Source of the DNA: Drosophila persimilis
Lineage: Eukaryota > Arthropoda > Insecta > Diptera > Drosophilidae
Direction: 5' to 3'
Length of the DNA stretch: 64,000 nucleotides
Assembly: GCF_003286085.1 (NCBI RefSeq)
Contig: NW_020825335.1
Location: 1-64,000 of the forward strand
Within the stretch, counting starts at the first letter, position 1. Each line of letters starts with the position of its first letter. This document shows, piece by piece, positions 11,691 through 21,323 of the stretch. The position numbers and the translations under genes are program-made. Under the pieces are notes generated by a model that was not told where the DNA came from, did no database searches, and worked only from the letters and a program-made list of their open reading frames with translations.

Positions 11691-12616
11691 CTAAAACAAT
11701 CCATAACAGAACGCTCCATAGTATCCCAAAGTCGTGTGTTCCTTTTCATACCCTACATGTTGATCATTTGGGTCCATTACCGAGTATTAGATCTAAGCGA
11801 AAACACCTCCTTGTGGTAATAGATGCATTCACTAAGTTTGTCAAATTGTTCCCGGTTAATAGTACCAGCACGCGGGAAGCGAAGGATGCCTTAAGTAAAT
11901 ATTTTGATTTCTATAGTCGCCCTACTAGGATAATATCAGATCGTGGGACCTGTTTCACCTCGTTAGAGTTCTCTAGTTTTCTGCAGGAGAGAGGGATAGA
12001 GCACATTAAGGTAGCTACAGGTGCACCGCAGGCGAATGGCCAAGTGGAGCGGGTGAATCGTGTTCTTACTCCTATGTTAGGAAAACTGTCAGAGCCCCTT
12101 GAGCAAGCCGATTGGTATAGGTTGATGAGCAAGGTAGAGCACGGCATTAATAACTCCGTTAACAGCAGTACGAAAAAGACACCTAGCACATTGTTATTTG
12201 GAATACCCCAGAAAGGACCCGTTGTAGATGAATTAACCGAATACCTAGAGGAGAAGTTAGCGTCAGAACTTAGAGAGTTGGAAACTATAAGAGAAATAGC
12301 AAGTGAGAACATACGGTTGTCGCAGAAAAGAAATGAGAAGATGTATGCCCATAAACATAGAGCCCCATTAAAGTATGAACCTGGTGACTATGTAGCAGTC
12401 CGGCATGTGGACACAACACCGGGGATCAATAAGAAGTTCGCACCAAAGTATCGAGGACCGTACAGGATCAATAGAGTTTTGGATAATGATCGTTATGAGG
12501 TTGTCGACATTGAGGACTGTCAGTTGACGCAAATGCCATTCCGAAGTATACTAGAACCAGCAAGGCTTAAACCCTGGGTAGAGTGTAAGGATAAAACCAT
12601 GGTCTCATGTTGTTAA
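11691..12616 (+). pseudogene. Integrase of Ty3/gypsy element (mdg3/micropia-like), 5'-truncated
   Basis: The open frame (first Met at 11627 lies in the LTR piece) encodes a full integrase catalytic core. It has Asp in H-V-D-H-L-G-P, Asp in S-D-R-G-T, and Glu in Q-V-E-R-V-N-R after a Q-A-N-G turn, followed by a basic C-terminal domain ending at TAA 12614-12616. The zinc finger, RT and protease are missing, so this is a fragment read through from the LTR. The family guess rests on the L-H-V-D-H-L-G-P-L style of core and is tentative. Confidence 0.78.
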
Positions 12617-12648
12617 TCGATGAAATAGTATGTTAAGTAAGACAATAC

Positions 12649-14666
12649 CACTAACCATACAGTATATAGATGTGCCAGTTCATACAACGAAAGTGTCACA
12701 CACCGGCTTGCGCTATCCGTACCCCAGAGTGACGTCATCATGAGAGAGAGAGCGCAGAGAGAACATCTTTGCATGTGTTAGTACACACGCAATATGTTTC
12801 GACAAAAAGTATGTGATTGTATGTTTTTTCAGATTTTTTGAACTCTCTCAGGTCTGATCTGTTTTGCCACCAGCATGTTTTAGTGTATGGGTGCCCATGC
12901 ATTCTCACGTACTTTGCGTGTGTGTGTTTACTATTGCTGGCCGCTAGAACTGAAATTTGAGTTTGGTTCTTGTTTCGGGTCTTTTGATGGACTGACCTAC
13001 CGCCACAAAATAAATGAAGAATGGGCAGAGGGTGGGGGTATGGTACACTAGGGCGCGGGAAACAAAATAAAAGCTGTTATTTGTTTGATTTATACCACAA
13101 AATATAAAATATTACAATAATATAATTACACATTTATTTCCTTATTTTAAACAGGTTGATTATAAATTATACAAATTATGCAAACGCCGTCGGTTCTCGA
13201 CGTTTTTGTTTATTATAACTAAAACAATGATGTATCTAAATATACAATATAAGAAAATATATATATATATACTTAAATAAATATGCATAAATATAAATGG
13301 AATTGGTTTTACATATATTTCAAATCAATTGTCAATCGCGCGCTTTCCGACGGGAATCTGCAAAGTACAAATTTAGATGCCGGTCGCACCTTGAATACTC
13401 TCATGGACAATACCCATAAATTTTCTAATTCAATTATAAAATATCTTATGTACATACATATGCACATAAATATTAAAGTTTATTACATTCGTATATTGCA
13501 TGAGGGTTTTCAAAATTACTGCTGCCCGGTCAGCGTCGAGTCGGTGTGTCTCGAGAGAAAGAATACAAAAACAAAATATGAATCGTCTGCGTGCTGAAAC
13601 CGTAGGGCAGCGTGGTCGCTGATGTCTTTGGCGCGGCACAGTGGGACTCAGCCGAAATAGTAAAAAAATTGTATGAGTGCTTTAGATAAATTCTAATAGA
13701 GAATTTTCCAATCGAATTTTCCCATTGTGCCGCTCCAAAGACATCGGCGATCCGCGACCACCGCTTCGACGGTGCTGAGGCTCGAGAGTCCAGAATTGCC
13801 GAACAGACGAAACCGATGGGCAGCGGGGTCGCGGTAGAGACGAAGTACAGGCGAAAAGGGAATTAAAACCCCGCGCGCTCCCTCGTGCCGTTTGGGTTCT
13901 AATGTTAGGACCCGCCATAGAACAGCTTTTTGGTGCGACCGGCATCTAAATTTGTACTTTGCAGATTCCCGTCGGAAAGCGCGCGATTGACAATTGATTT
14001 GAAATATATGTAAAAATATATATATTTATGCATATTTATTTAAGTATATATATATATTTTCTTATATTGTATATTTAGATACATCATTGTTTTAGTTATA
14101 ATAAACAAAAACGTCGAGAACCGACGGCGTTTGCATAATTTGTATAATTTATAATCAACCTGTTTAAAATAAGGAAATAAATGTGTAATTATATTATTGT
14201 AATATTTTATATTTTGTGGTATAAATCAAACAAATAACAGCTTTTATTTTGTTTCCCGCGCCCTAGTGTACCATACCCCCACCCCCTGCCCATTCTTCAT
14301 TTATTTTGTGGGGGTAGGTAAGTTCATCAAAAGACCCAAAACAAGAACCAAACTCAAATTTCAGTTCTAGCGGCCAGCAATAGTAAACACACACACGCAA
14401 AGTACGTGAGAATGCATGTGCACCCATACACTAAAACATGCTGGTGGCAAAACAGAACCAGACCTGAGAGAGTTCAAAAAATCTGAAAAAACATACAATC
14501 ACATACTTTTTGTCGAAACATATTGCGTGTGTACTAACACATGCAAAGATGTTCTCTCTGCGTTCTATCTCTCATGATGACGTCACTGTGGGGTACGGAT
14601 AGCGCAAGTCGGTGTGTGACAATTTCGTTGTATGAACTGGCACATCTATATACTGTATGGTTAGTG
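12649..14666. mobile_element. Non-autonomous foldback element with ~740-bp inverted repeats
   Basis: Termini CACTAACCATACAG...CTGTATGGTTAGTG are flanked by a 7-bp target duplication ACAATAC (12642-12648 and 14667-14673). The arms 12649-13390 and 13932-14666 are inverted copies of each other. The 541-bp centre has no long ORF and contains a further imperfect inverted pair (about 13610-13645 and 13720-13760). The long arms with a 7-bp duplication resemble foldback members of the P superfamily such as Galileo, but no transposase is present, so the superfamily is only a suggestion. Confidence 0.8.
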
Positions 14667-14680
14667 ACAATACCGAACAC

Positions 14681-15451
14681 CCATTTCATTTAGTTGATTA
14701 TAGTCCATGACCTTTAACAGGAGCAATTGGTGCTATAACTACTGTTTCAGGAATAGTAAAATGATTTCATCAATATGATATTTCTTTATTTTTTTTAGGA
14801 AATGTAATTACTATTTTAACCGTTTATCAATGATGACGAGATGTATCACGAGAAGGAACATATCAAGGATTACATACTTATGCTGTAACTATTGGATTAC
14901 GATGAGGAATAATTTTATTTATTTTATCAGAAGTATTATTTTTTGTAAGATTTTTTTTGAGCTTTTTTCCATAGAAGTCTATCTCCAGATATCGAAATTG
15001 GAGCTTCATGACCTCCTATAGGAATTATTTCTTTTAATCCATTTCAAATTCCTTTATTAAATACAGCAATTTTATTGGCATCAGGAATTACAGTAACTTG
15101 AGCTCATCATAGTTTAATAGAAAGAAATCATTCACAAACAACTCAAGGATTATTCTTTACTGTGTTATTAGGTATTTATTTTACTATTTTACAAGCATAT
15201 GAATACATTGAAGCCCCTTTCACAATTGCAGATTCAGTTTATGGGTCTACATTTTATATAGCAACAGGATTCCATGGAGTTCACGTTTTAATTGGAACAA
15301 CTTTTTTACTTGTATGTTTATTGCGTCATTTAAATAATCATTTTTCAAAAAATCACCATTTTGGATTTGAAGCAGCAGCTTGATATTGACATTTTTTTGA
15401 TGTAGTTTGATTATTTTTATATATCACAATTTACTGATGAAGAGGTTAATT
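14681..15451 (+). pseudogene. cox3: Cytochrome c oxidase subunit III (cox3), NUMT, 5'-truncated and frameshifted
   Basis: Homology begins at H-P-F-H-L-V-D-Y (about 14690); the first few codons are lost at the retroelement junction. An eighth T in the run at 14951-14958 shifts the frame. Reading 7 Ts restores F-F-W-A-F-F-H, and the rest of the gene is in that frame to TAA before trnG. This could be a true NUMT lesion or a homopolymer sequencing error. Confidence 0.88.
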
Positions 15452-15461
15452 AAATATTAAT

Positions 15462-15524
15462 ATCTATATAATATAACAGTATATTTGACTTCCAATCATA
15501 AAGTCTGTTAATAACAGTATAGAT
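15462..15524 (+). tRNA. trnG: mt tRNA-Gly (NUMT copy)
   Basis: Acceptor ATCTATA pairs with TATAGAT; the anticodon TCC lies in ACTTCCAAT. It lies between cox3 and nd3. Confidence 0.85.
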
Positions 15525-15525
15525 A

Positions 15526-15879
15526 ATTTTTTCAATTATTCTAATTGCTTCATTAATTTTAACAATTGTTACTATTGTAATATTTTTAGCCTCAATTTTA
15601 TCAAAAAAAGCTTTAATTGACCGAGAAAAAAGATCACCATTTGAATGTGGATTTGATCCTAAATCATCTTCACGATTACCTTTCTCTCTTCGATTTTTTT
15701 TAATTACTATTATTTTTTTAATTTTTGATGTAGAAATTGCTTTAATTTTACCTATAATTATTATTTTAAAATTTTCTAATATTTTCATTTGAACTTTTAC
15801 TTCAATTATTTTTATTTTAATTTTATTAATTGGACTTTATCATGAATGAAATCAAGGAATATTAAACTGATCAAATTAA
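15526..15879 (+). pseudogene. nd3: NADH dehydrogenase subunit 3 (nd3), NUMT, full length
   Basis: ATT start to TAA, exactly 354 nt as in Drosophila, with an open frame in the mitochondrial code (TGA as Trp, AGA as Ser). It includes the conserved F-E-C-G-F-D-P loop. No lesion was noticed. Confidence 0.9.
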
Positions 15880-15881
15880 TT

Positions 15882-15945
15882 AGGGTTGTAGTTAATTATA
15901 ACATTTGATTTGCATTCAAAAAGTATTGATATTCAATCTACCTTA
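15882..15945 (+). tRNA. trnA: mt tRNA-Ala (NUMT copy)
   Basis: Acceptor AGGGTTG opens the gene; the anticodon TGC lies in ATTTGCATT. First of the A-R-N-S-E-F cluster. Confidence 0.83.
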
Positions 15946-16009
15946 GAATATGAAGCGATTAATTGCAATTAGTTTCGACCTAATCTTAGGTAATTTTACC
16001 CTTATTCTT
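15946..16009 (+). tRNA. trnR: mt tRNA-Arg (NUMT copy)
   Basis: GAATATG pairs with TATTCTT-type end; the anticodon TCG lies in TTTCGACC. It directly follows trnA. Confidence 0.83.
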
Positions 16010-16073
16010 TAATTGAAGCCAAAAAGAGGCTTATCACTGTTAATGATACAATTGAGAATTAACTCCAATTAAG
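16009..16073 (+). tRNA. trnN: mt tRNA-Asn (NUMT copy)
   Basis: TTAATTG pairs with CAATTAA; the anticodon GTT lies in CTGTTAAT. Confidence 0.83.
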
Positions 16074-16146
16074 GAAGTATGGTGATCAGTTTAATTAAAA
16101 CATTACATTTTCATTGTAAAAATAAAATAATTTTTTTTATAAATTA
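16073..16146 (+). pseudogene. Fused remnant of mt trnS1(AGN) and trnE
   Basis: The first ~13 nt resemble the start of trnS1 (GAAGTATGGTGATCA). They then run straight into trnE lacking its 5' acceptor strand (GTTTAATTAAAACATTACATTTTCATTG...TATAAATT, with anticodon TTC). About 60 nt of mtDNA, including the trnS1 anticodon region, are missing. A functional mtDNA could not lack trnS1, so this supports the NUMT reading. Confidence 0.75.
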
Positions 16147-16164
16147 CTAAAATTAATTCACTAT

Positions 16165-16229
16165 ATTCAAAGATAAATTTATCTCCATAACATCTTCAGT
16201 GTCATACTCTAAATATAAGCTATTTGAAT
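16165..16229 (-). tRNA. trnF: mt tRNA-Phe (NUMT copy)
   Basis: On the minus strand ATTCAAA pairs with TTTGAAT; the anticodon GAA lies in CTGAAGAT. It follows nd5 on the minus strand as expected. Confidence 0.85.
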
Positions 16230-16367
16230 AAATAAAAAATTAAATAAAATTAAAATTCAAAATACAAATAATATTAAATAAATTTTTAAACTATTATTAT
16301 GTATTAAAAATAAAATTTGAGAATAATTAACTAATTTTTGATATAAATGTTGACCCCCAAAATATTC
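16230..16367 (-). pseudogene. nd5: NADH dehydrogenase subunit 5 (nd5), 3' part, NUMT
   Basis: These are the last ~138 nt of nd5 next to trnF. A copia-like element separates them from the rest of the gene (21324-22905). The TATTC at 16363-16367 is repeated after the element as a target duplication. Confidence 0.85.
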
Positions 16368-16571
16368 TGTTCAAAGTGACCGCCACGATAATTAAATATT
16401 GATCTGTAACAACACTGCGCATGTGCCCTGCTGCATATCGATGTTCTCATATCGATGTTCTGTATATCGATGTTCCCTTTTCGGTGTCTCTCTCTTGCGT
16501 ATGTTACTCGGAAGCACATATAATTCTGTATACTGATATTCTGCTGTCTTACAAATAAAATAACTTTAACA
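16368..16571 (+). repeat. 5' LTR of copia-like copy 1 (204 bp)
   Basis: TGTTCAAAG...CTTTAACA. It contains three spaced copies of an ATATCGATGTTC motif, a candidate promoter or enhancer repeat. No difference from the 3' LTR was found by eye. Copy 2 LTRs differ from it at one site (ATTAAATATT here, ATTAGATATT there). Confidence 0.93.
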
Positions 16572-16587
16572 GGTTATGGGCCCAGAC
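16572..16587 (+). promoter_or_regulatory. Primer-binding site (copia type, internal initiator tRNA-Met)
   Basis: GGTTATGGGCCCAGAC directly follows the LTR. It matches the copia primer site, which pairs with the internal (anticodon-side) part of initiator tRNA-Met rather than its 3' end. Confidence 0.75.
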
Positions 16588-17112
16588 ACCAATTCACCCA
16601 GAAACAGTATAAAACAGAAACAGTGAGAAACAATAAACATTGTTTGGTGCTTAGTGAAAAGCAGTGCTAAAAAATGGCATAGACTCATTGGGGTTATGTG
16701 TGTACATAGAAAGGCAAAAGAACAAGTTGAACAAATTCAACGGAGATTCGCATTGTGTTTTTTTGATTAGAATTTTGCAGCGAATCGGACCGTTGCCGTG
16801 GTTTAAAGTCCAAAATAAAGCAGTCCCAACGGATCAAGAAACACAAAAGCGAACGGAGACTCAAGTGTGTATACCAAAAAGTGCGTATGCCAAGCCGCAC
16901 AAAACGGCGAGTGTGTATACCCAAAAGTGTGTATACCAAGGCATAGAAAATCGCGAGTGTGTGTGTGTAAATAGCAACTCGGAGGGATACTTAAAAGAAA
17001 ACGAAAAAAAACAAAAGAAAGACACGGACAACAGTATTGTCGTCGTAGTTGCTTTGTGCATGAGACGATCGACAGTTACAAATTTTGCACTGTGGGACAA
17101 TAAGTATAAAAA
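16588..17112 (+). promoter_or_regulatory. Leader (5' UTR) of copia-like copy 1
   Basis: This 525-bp untranslated leader contains four loose repeats of a GTGTGTATACCAAAAAGTG-type unit (about 16865-16970) and an A-rich stretch before the start codon. Its short ORFs are not conserved between the two copies (a one-base difference changes frame) and I do not believe them. Confidence 0.5.
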
Positions 17113-20100
17113 ATGAGTGGAAATATGAATTTCAATATTGAGAAACTGGACGAAAACAATTATAGCACATGGGAAGTTTTGATGAGAAGTGTTCTCATAC
17201 AAAATGATTTGTGGCCAATCGTCAGTGGTAAAATTGAGCTTAGTGAAAGTGCAACAAGTGAGCAACGTGCAGCTTTTGAACTAAAGGATCAAAAGGCGTT
17301 GGCGTCAATTTTACTTTGTGTTAAATCGACCCAACTAAACAATATTAAAAATTGTGTATCGTCGTCACAGGCATGGCAAAAGCTAAATAAAATTCACAGG
17401 CCAAGCGGACCAGCAAGGGTAGTGTTTTTAATTAAACAATTGTTGACGTTAAAAATGTCGGATGGTATAAGTGCACAGGAATATTTGCGGAAATTCCAGG
17501 TGGTACACGAGGCTTTAGCAGAGGTCAACATAAAGGTTGATGAAAAGATCTTATCAGTTGTGTTGCTAAATGGTTTGCCTAAATCGTATGAAAGTTTTGT
17601 TGTTGCGATTGAGACGCGAGATGATTTGCCGAGCTTGAGCATGCTAAAAATAAAAATTTCTGAAGAAGCGAATAGGCAGGAAGATAGCATTAGCAAGGAA
17701 ATTACAAGTAGCGCGGAACTACACGTCAGTTATGACAACAACAATTTTAAGAAAAACTTTAAGAAGGGCAAAAAGTGTTTTAAGTGCGGAAAGGAAGGCC
17801 ATTTTAAATCGGAATGCCGTGCTAAAAGCAAGCAGGAAGGAGCAAACAACAAGGGCGCAAACAGTAAAAGCGGGGAAAGATTGGGTACAATGCTTTGCGT
17901 AACCGAATATGACAAAGTGGAACCAGAAAAATATGTACCAATCCTAAGTTTAGCTAAGCCGAATGACCAGATGTTAAATGCATGGTGCATAGACAGTGGC
18001 GCAACGGCGCATCTATGTTGTGACAAGGAACGCTTTGTGTCGTTCACGGAAGATAATCAAAAAGTATTTTTAGCCGGCGGTAAATCACTTATTGCTGAAG
18101 GGCATGGAACTGTTCAAGTAAAGTTCGGTGATAGATCCGTTACGATGGAAAATGTTATCTTGGTACCAGATTTGCAGTACAATTTTATATCGGTCACAAA
18201 ACTATTAAAACATGGAAAAAAAGTTGTGTTTGAGAAAAATCAAGCGATGATTTTTGAAAACGGAAAAATAGTTATAAAGGCACATCTGGAAAATGGATTG
18301 TTTATGGTTCAGGACAATCAGGAAAAGTGTATGAACATTGTAAATGTTGAGGCAGATGCATTCAAATGGCACAATAGGTTCGGACATGTACATTTTGACG
18401 CATTAAAGGAAATGGTTAACAAGGAGATGGTAATAGGTCTCAAGGGCATATACAAGCCAAAACAAGTGTGTGCAACATGCGCAAAAAGTAAAATTTGCGT
18501 GCAACCATTTCAATCGAGCACAAACAGGTCAAAGGGCGTTCTAGACTTAATACATACTGATGTATGCGGTCCAATGCAAAAGCAGTCAATGGGAGGCAAT
18601 CGATATTTCGCCACATTTATTGATGATTGTTCAAGATATGTATCAGTAAGTTTCCTAAAAACCAAAGATCAGGTTTTCGAGGCTTTTAAAGAATTTAAGA
18701 GTCAAGTTGAGTGCCAAACTGGGAGAAAAGTCAAGGTTTTACAAAGCGACAATGGCCGAGAATACATATCAAGCGTTTTTGACAATTACCTAAACCAAAA
18801 TGGAATAAAGCGAAACTTAACAGTGCCATATACACCTCAACAAAACGGAGTTGCAGAAAGGGCCAACAGAACATTGGTAGAAATGGCAAGAAGTATGCTG
18901 CTGCATGCTGGGTTGAGTGAATGCTATTGGGCAGAAGCGATTCGAACTGCCACGTATTTGCGAAATAGAGTGGCAAGCAGCTGCTTGAGCGGGGTGACAC
19001 CTTTTGAAATATGGACAGGTCGAAAGCCAGTGGTATCGCATTTAAGAGTTTTTGGCTCAGTAGCGATAGCTCTAGATAAAACAAAGAAATCAAAGTTCGC
19101 ACAGAAAGGCTTAGAGTATATAATGGTGGGCTACTCGGATACGGCCAAAGCATACCGTTTGGTCAGTAAAGAAACCAGGAAACTCGTAGAGAGTAGGGAT
19201 GTCATTTTTGTAGAACCTGAAGGGGGCAAACTAGATGCATCATGTTCCAATGACATATCATCAATTGAGGTTCAAGAAAACCAGAACGCTGAACCCGAAA
19301 TGGATAGCGAGCAATTTAAAGATCCAGAAAATGAGCCAGAAAATCAGGAGGAGATTAGGTCTAGTAATGACATTCTTGTAATTCCAGAACCAATAAGAGG
19401 ACCAGGACGCCCAACCATAGTACGGACGGGCAAACCAGGACGACCAAGGAAGCAGTATCATATGCTCAATGCGATACTGGCAGCAGACGTACAAGTTCCA
19501 CAAAACTACGCACAAGCTGAACGGTCTACTGAAGGCGAGATATGGAAAGCATCAATGAAGGACGAGTACGAATCTCTCGTGAAGAACGGCACGTGGTCGC
19601 TTACTAAATTGCCTAGCGGGAAAAAGTCCATTGGATGCAGATGGGTTTACGCAGTTAAGTCCAATCCGGATGGAAGCGTGAACAGGCTCAAATCACGTCT
19701 GGTGGCGAAAGGTTGTAGCCAACGCTACGGGATCGACTACAAGGAAACATTTGCACCAGTTGTACGCCACGCAACTATCAGGTTGATAATTGCACTTGCA
19801 GTCGAACATGGTCTCCACCTACATCAAATGGATGTTGTCACGGCGTATCTCAACGGCGAATTGGAAGATGAGGTTTTTATGAGACAACCTGAGGGCTTCA
19901 TCAGCGAAGTTCACCCAAATCACGTTTTGAGGCTTCACAAAAGTATATATGGCCTAAAACAATCAGGAAGAGTGTGGAACTCTACGTTGGATGCAACGCT
20001 GAGACGCATTGGTTTTATACCGACTGTCAACGAACCCTGTCTGTATCGTAAGCCAGGTAAAAATATGTGTCTAATAGCTGTCTACGTAGATGACATTATT

Positions 20101-21042
20101 TTGGCGTGTAAGGACCTAGATGATATATCTGATATCAAGATAAAGATCGCAGCAGAATTTGATGTGGTTGACATCGGGCCTATGCAATACTTTTTAGGTA
20201 TTGAGGTGAAACGTGAAGGCAGTACGGGTGCGATTTCAATCAGCCAACGGAAATATATTAGAGAGTTGCTCGAACAGTACAATTTGAAAGATTGTCGACA
20301 GACGTCCACGCCTCTTGAAGCTGGTTACCAGGTGGCATGCAACAAAGAGGATTGCCGCAGGGTCGACATCACATCGTTCCAAAAGCTAATTGGAGAGTTA
20401 TCTTATCTTGCTGTTATGACTCGTCCAGACATTGCGCATTCGGTGAACAAATTAGCACAACGTAACAAGGATCCTCATTCCGAGCATGAAGCGGCAGCCA
20501 AGCACATCCTTCGATATTTGGCAAAAACTATCGACTGGGAGATATGCTACACAAAGCAAGGAAAGGCAATTGAGTGTTTTGTTGATGCAGATTGGGCAAG
20601 TGATATGACGAACCGAAAGTCATTCACTGGCTATGTATGCATGTTGGCAGGAGGAGCGGTTTCTTGGGAGTCAAGAAAGCAATCGACGGTTGCCCTCAGT
20701 TCCACGGAGGCAGAGTACATAGCCTTATCATCTGCAGCAAAAGAGGCGATATACTTTCGCAGCCTACTGATTGACTTAAAGCTGATATCCAAGGAGTCAG
20801 CTATTCAGATGTACGGCGACAACATTGGAGCACAGCAGCTTGCTAGAAACCCCATGTTTCATGCACGTACAAAGCACATCGACGTCAAGATACATCATAT
20901 TCGAGAGGTTCTCAAGAGAGGTGAAGTCAACATTGCATATCTGCCAACCGATGAGATGATAGCAGATGTCCTCACAAAGAACTTAGCCAAGGTTAAGCAC
21001 CATAAATTTGTATTCGCATTTGGTTTAAAAGATCGTTTATAA
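17113..21042 (+). CDS. Copia-like Gag-Pol polyprotein (1309 aa, intact)
   Basis: Domains in Ty1/copia order: N-terminal capsid region (UBN2/retrotran_gag type), CCHC zinc knuckle near residue 223, aspartic protease Asp-Ser-Gly-Ala-Thr near 294, GAG-pre-integrase HHCC region near 420-455, and the integrase core (Asp in H-T-D-V-C-G-P near 483, Asp in S-D-N-G-R, Glu in N-G-V-A-E-R). A linker follows with two AT-hook-like Gly-Arg-Pro cores near 760-780, then RT with Y-V-D-D near 991 and RNase H (S-S-T-E-A-E-Y near 1197). The start is the ATG after TATAAAAA, M-S-G-N-M-N-F. It is one uninterrupted frame, so virus-like particle proteins and enzymes come from one polyprotein. Likely coding-competent. 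Confidence 0.95.
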   Translation: MSGNMNFNIEKLDENNYSTWEVLMRSVLIQNDLWPIVSGKIELSESATSEQRAAFELKDQKALASILLCVKSTQLNNIKNCVSSSQAWQKLNKIHRPSGPARVVFLIKQLLTLKMSDGISAQEYLRKFQVVHEALAEVNIKVDEKILSVVLLNGLPKSYESFVVAIETRDDLPSLSMLKIKISEEANRQEDSISKEITSSAELHVSYDNNNFKKNFKKGKKCFKCGKEGHFKSECRAKSKQEGANNKGANSKSGERLGTMLCVTEYDKVEPEKYVPILSLAKPNDQMLNAWCIDSGATAHLCCDKERFVSFTEDNQKVFLAGGKSLIAEGHGTVQVKFGDRSVTMENVILVPDLQYNFISVTKLLKHGKKVVFEKNQAMIFENGKIVIKAHLENGLFMVQDNQEKCMNIVNVEADAFKWHNRFGHVHFDALKEMVNKEMVIGLKGIYKPKQVCATCAKSKICVQPFQSSTNRSKGVLDLIHTDVCGPMQKQSMGGNRYFATFIDDCSRYVSVSFLKTKDQVFEAFKEFKSQVECQTGRKVKVLQSDNGREYISSVFDNYLNQNGIKRNLTVPYTPQQNGVAERANRTLVEMARSMLLHAGLSECYWAEAIRTATYLRNRVASSCLSGVTPFEIWTGRKPVVSHLRVFGSVAIALDKTKKSKFAQKGLEYIMVGYSDTAKAYRLVSKETRKLVESRDVIFVEPEGGKLDASCSNDISSIEVQENQNAEPEMDSEQFKDPENEPENQEEIRSSNDILVIPEPIRGPGRPTIVRTGKPGRPRKQYHMLNAILAADVQVPQNYAQAERSTEGEIWKASMKDEYESLVKNGTWSLTKLPSGKKSIGCRWVYAVKSNPDGSVNRLKSRLVAKGCSQRYGIDYKETFAPVVRHATIRLIIALAVEHGLHLHQMDVVTAYLNGELEDEVFMRQPEGFISEVHPNHVLRLHKSIYGLKQSGRVWNSTLDATLRRIGFIPTVNEPCLYRKPGKNMCLIAVYVDDIILACKDLDDISDIKIKIAAEFDVVDIGPMQYFLGIEVKREGSTGAISISQRKYIRELLEQYNLKDCRQTSTPLEAGYQVACNKEDCRRVDITSFQKLIGELSYLAVMTRPDIAHSVNKLAQRNKDPHSEHEAAAKHILRYLAKTIDWEICYTKQGKAIECFVDADWASDMTNRKSFTGYVCMLAGGAVSWESRKQSTVALSSTEAEYIALSSAAKEAIYFRSLLIDLKLISKESAIQMYGDNIGAQQLARNPMFHARTKHIDVKIHHIREVLKRGEVNIAYLPTDEMIADVLTKNLAKVKHHKFVFAFGLKDRL

Positions 21043-21101
21043 GTGCTTGACATGTTATTGAATATTAGTTAAGTATATTTAAAGTTTGTAAACATGCGTT
21101 G

Positions 21102-21114
21102 TGTTGAGGAGGAG
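21102..21114 (+). promoter_or_regulatory. Polypurine tract, copia-like copy 1
   Basis: GTTGAGGAGGAG-type purine run immediately before the 3' LTR; identical in copy 2 at 37054-37066. Confidence 0.7.
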
Positions 21115-21318
21115 TGTTCAAAGTGACCGCCACGATAATTAAATATTGATCTGTAACAACACTGCGCATGTGCCCTGCTGCATATCGATGTTCTCATATC
21201 GATGTTCTGTATATCGATGTTCCCTTTTCGGTGTCTCTCTCTTGCGTATGTTACTCGGAAGCACATATAATTCTGTATACTGATATTCTGCTGTCTTACA
21301 AATAAAATAACTTTAACA
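21115..21318 (+). repeat. 3' LTR of copia-like copy 1 (204 bp)
   Basis: By eye identical over its length to the 5' LTR at 16368-16571; followed by the target duplication TATTC. Confidence 0.93.
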
Positions 21319-21323
21319 TATTC

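Larger units (their letters stand above)
10658..14680. mobile_element. Rearranged Ty3/gypsy fragment (palindromic), carrying a foldback insertion
   Basis: It consists of a 200-bp LTR, an inverted 3' pol piece, then a second LTR piece and a longer pol piece in the opposite orientation. The two pol arms (about 10930-11506 minus and 12074-12648 plus) are nearly identical inverted copies with only about two differences noticed; the LTR arms are 10672-10857 and 11516-11690. The block replaces ~200 bp of mtDNA between atp6 and cox3 and lacks a target duplication. A 2018-bp foldback element sits in its right edge (12649-14666). It may derive from retroelement auto-integration or from a fold-back repair event. 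Confidence 0.75.
16368..21318 (+). mobile_element. Copia-like LTR retrotransposon, complete copy 1, in nd5
   Basis: A 4951-bp element with two 204-bp LTRs that look identical, a 5-bp target duplication TATTC (16363-16367 and 21319-21323), a primer site, a single gag-pol ORF of 1309 codons and a purine tract. Identical LTRs and an open ORF mean a very recent, possibly active insertion. Copy 2 is at 32375-37270. Confidence 0.95.

Noticed and set aside
16664..17116. 150-codon ORF in the copia-like leader
   Set aside because: Copy 2 has one-base differences that change the frame, and the true gag ATG starts inside its end.
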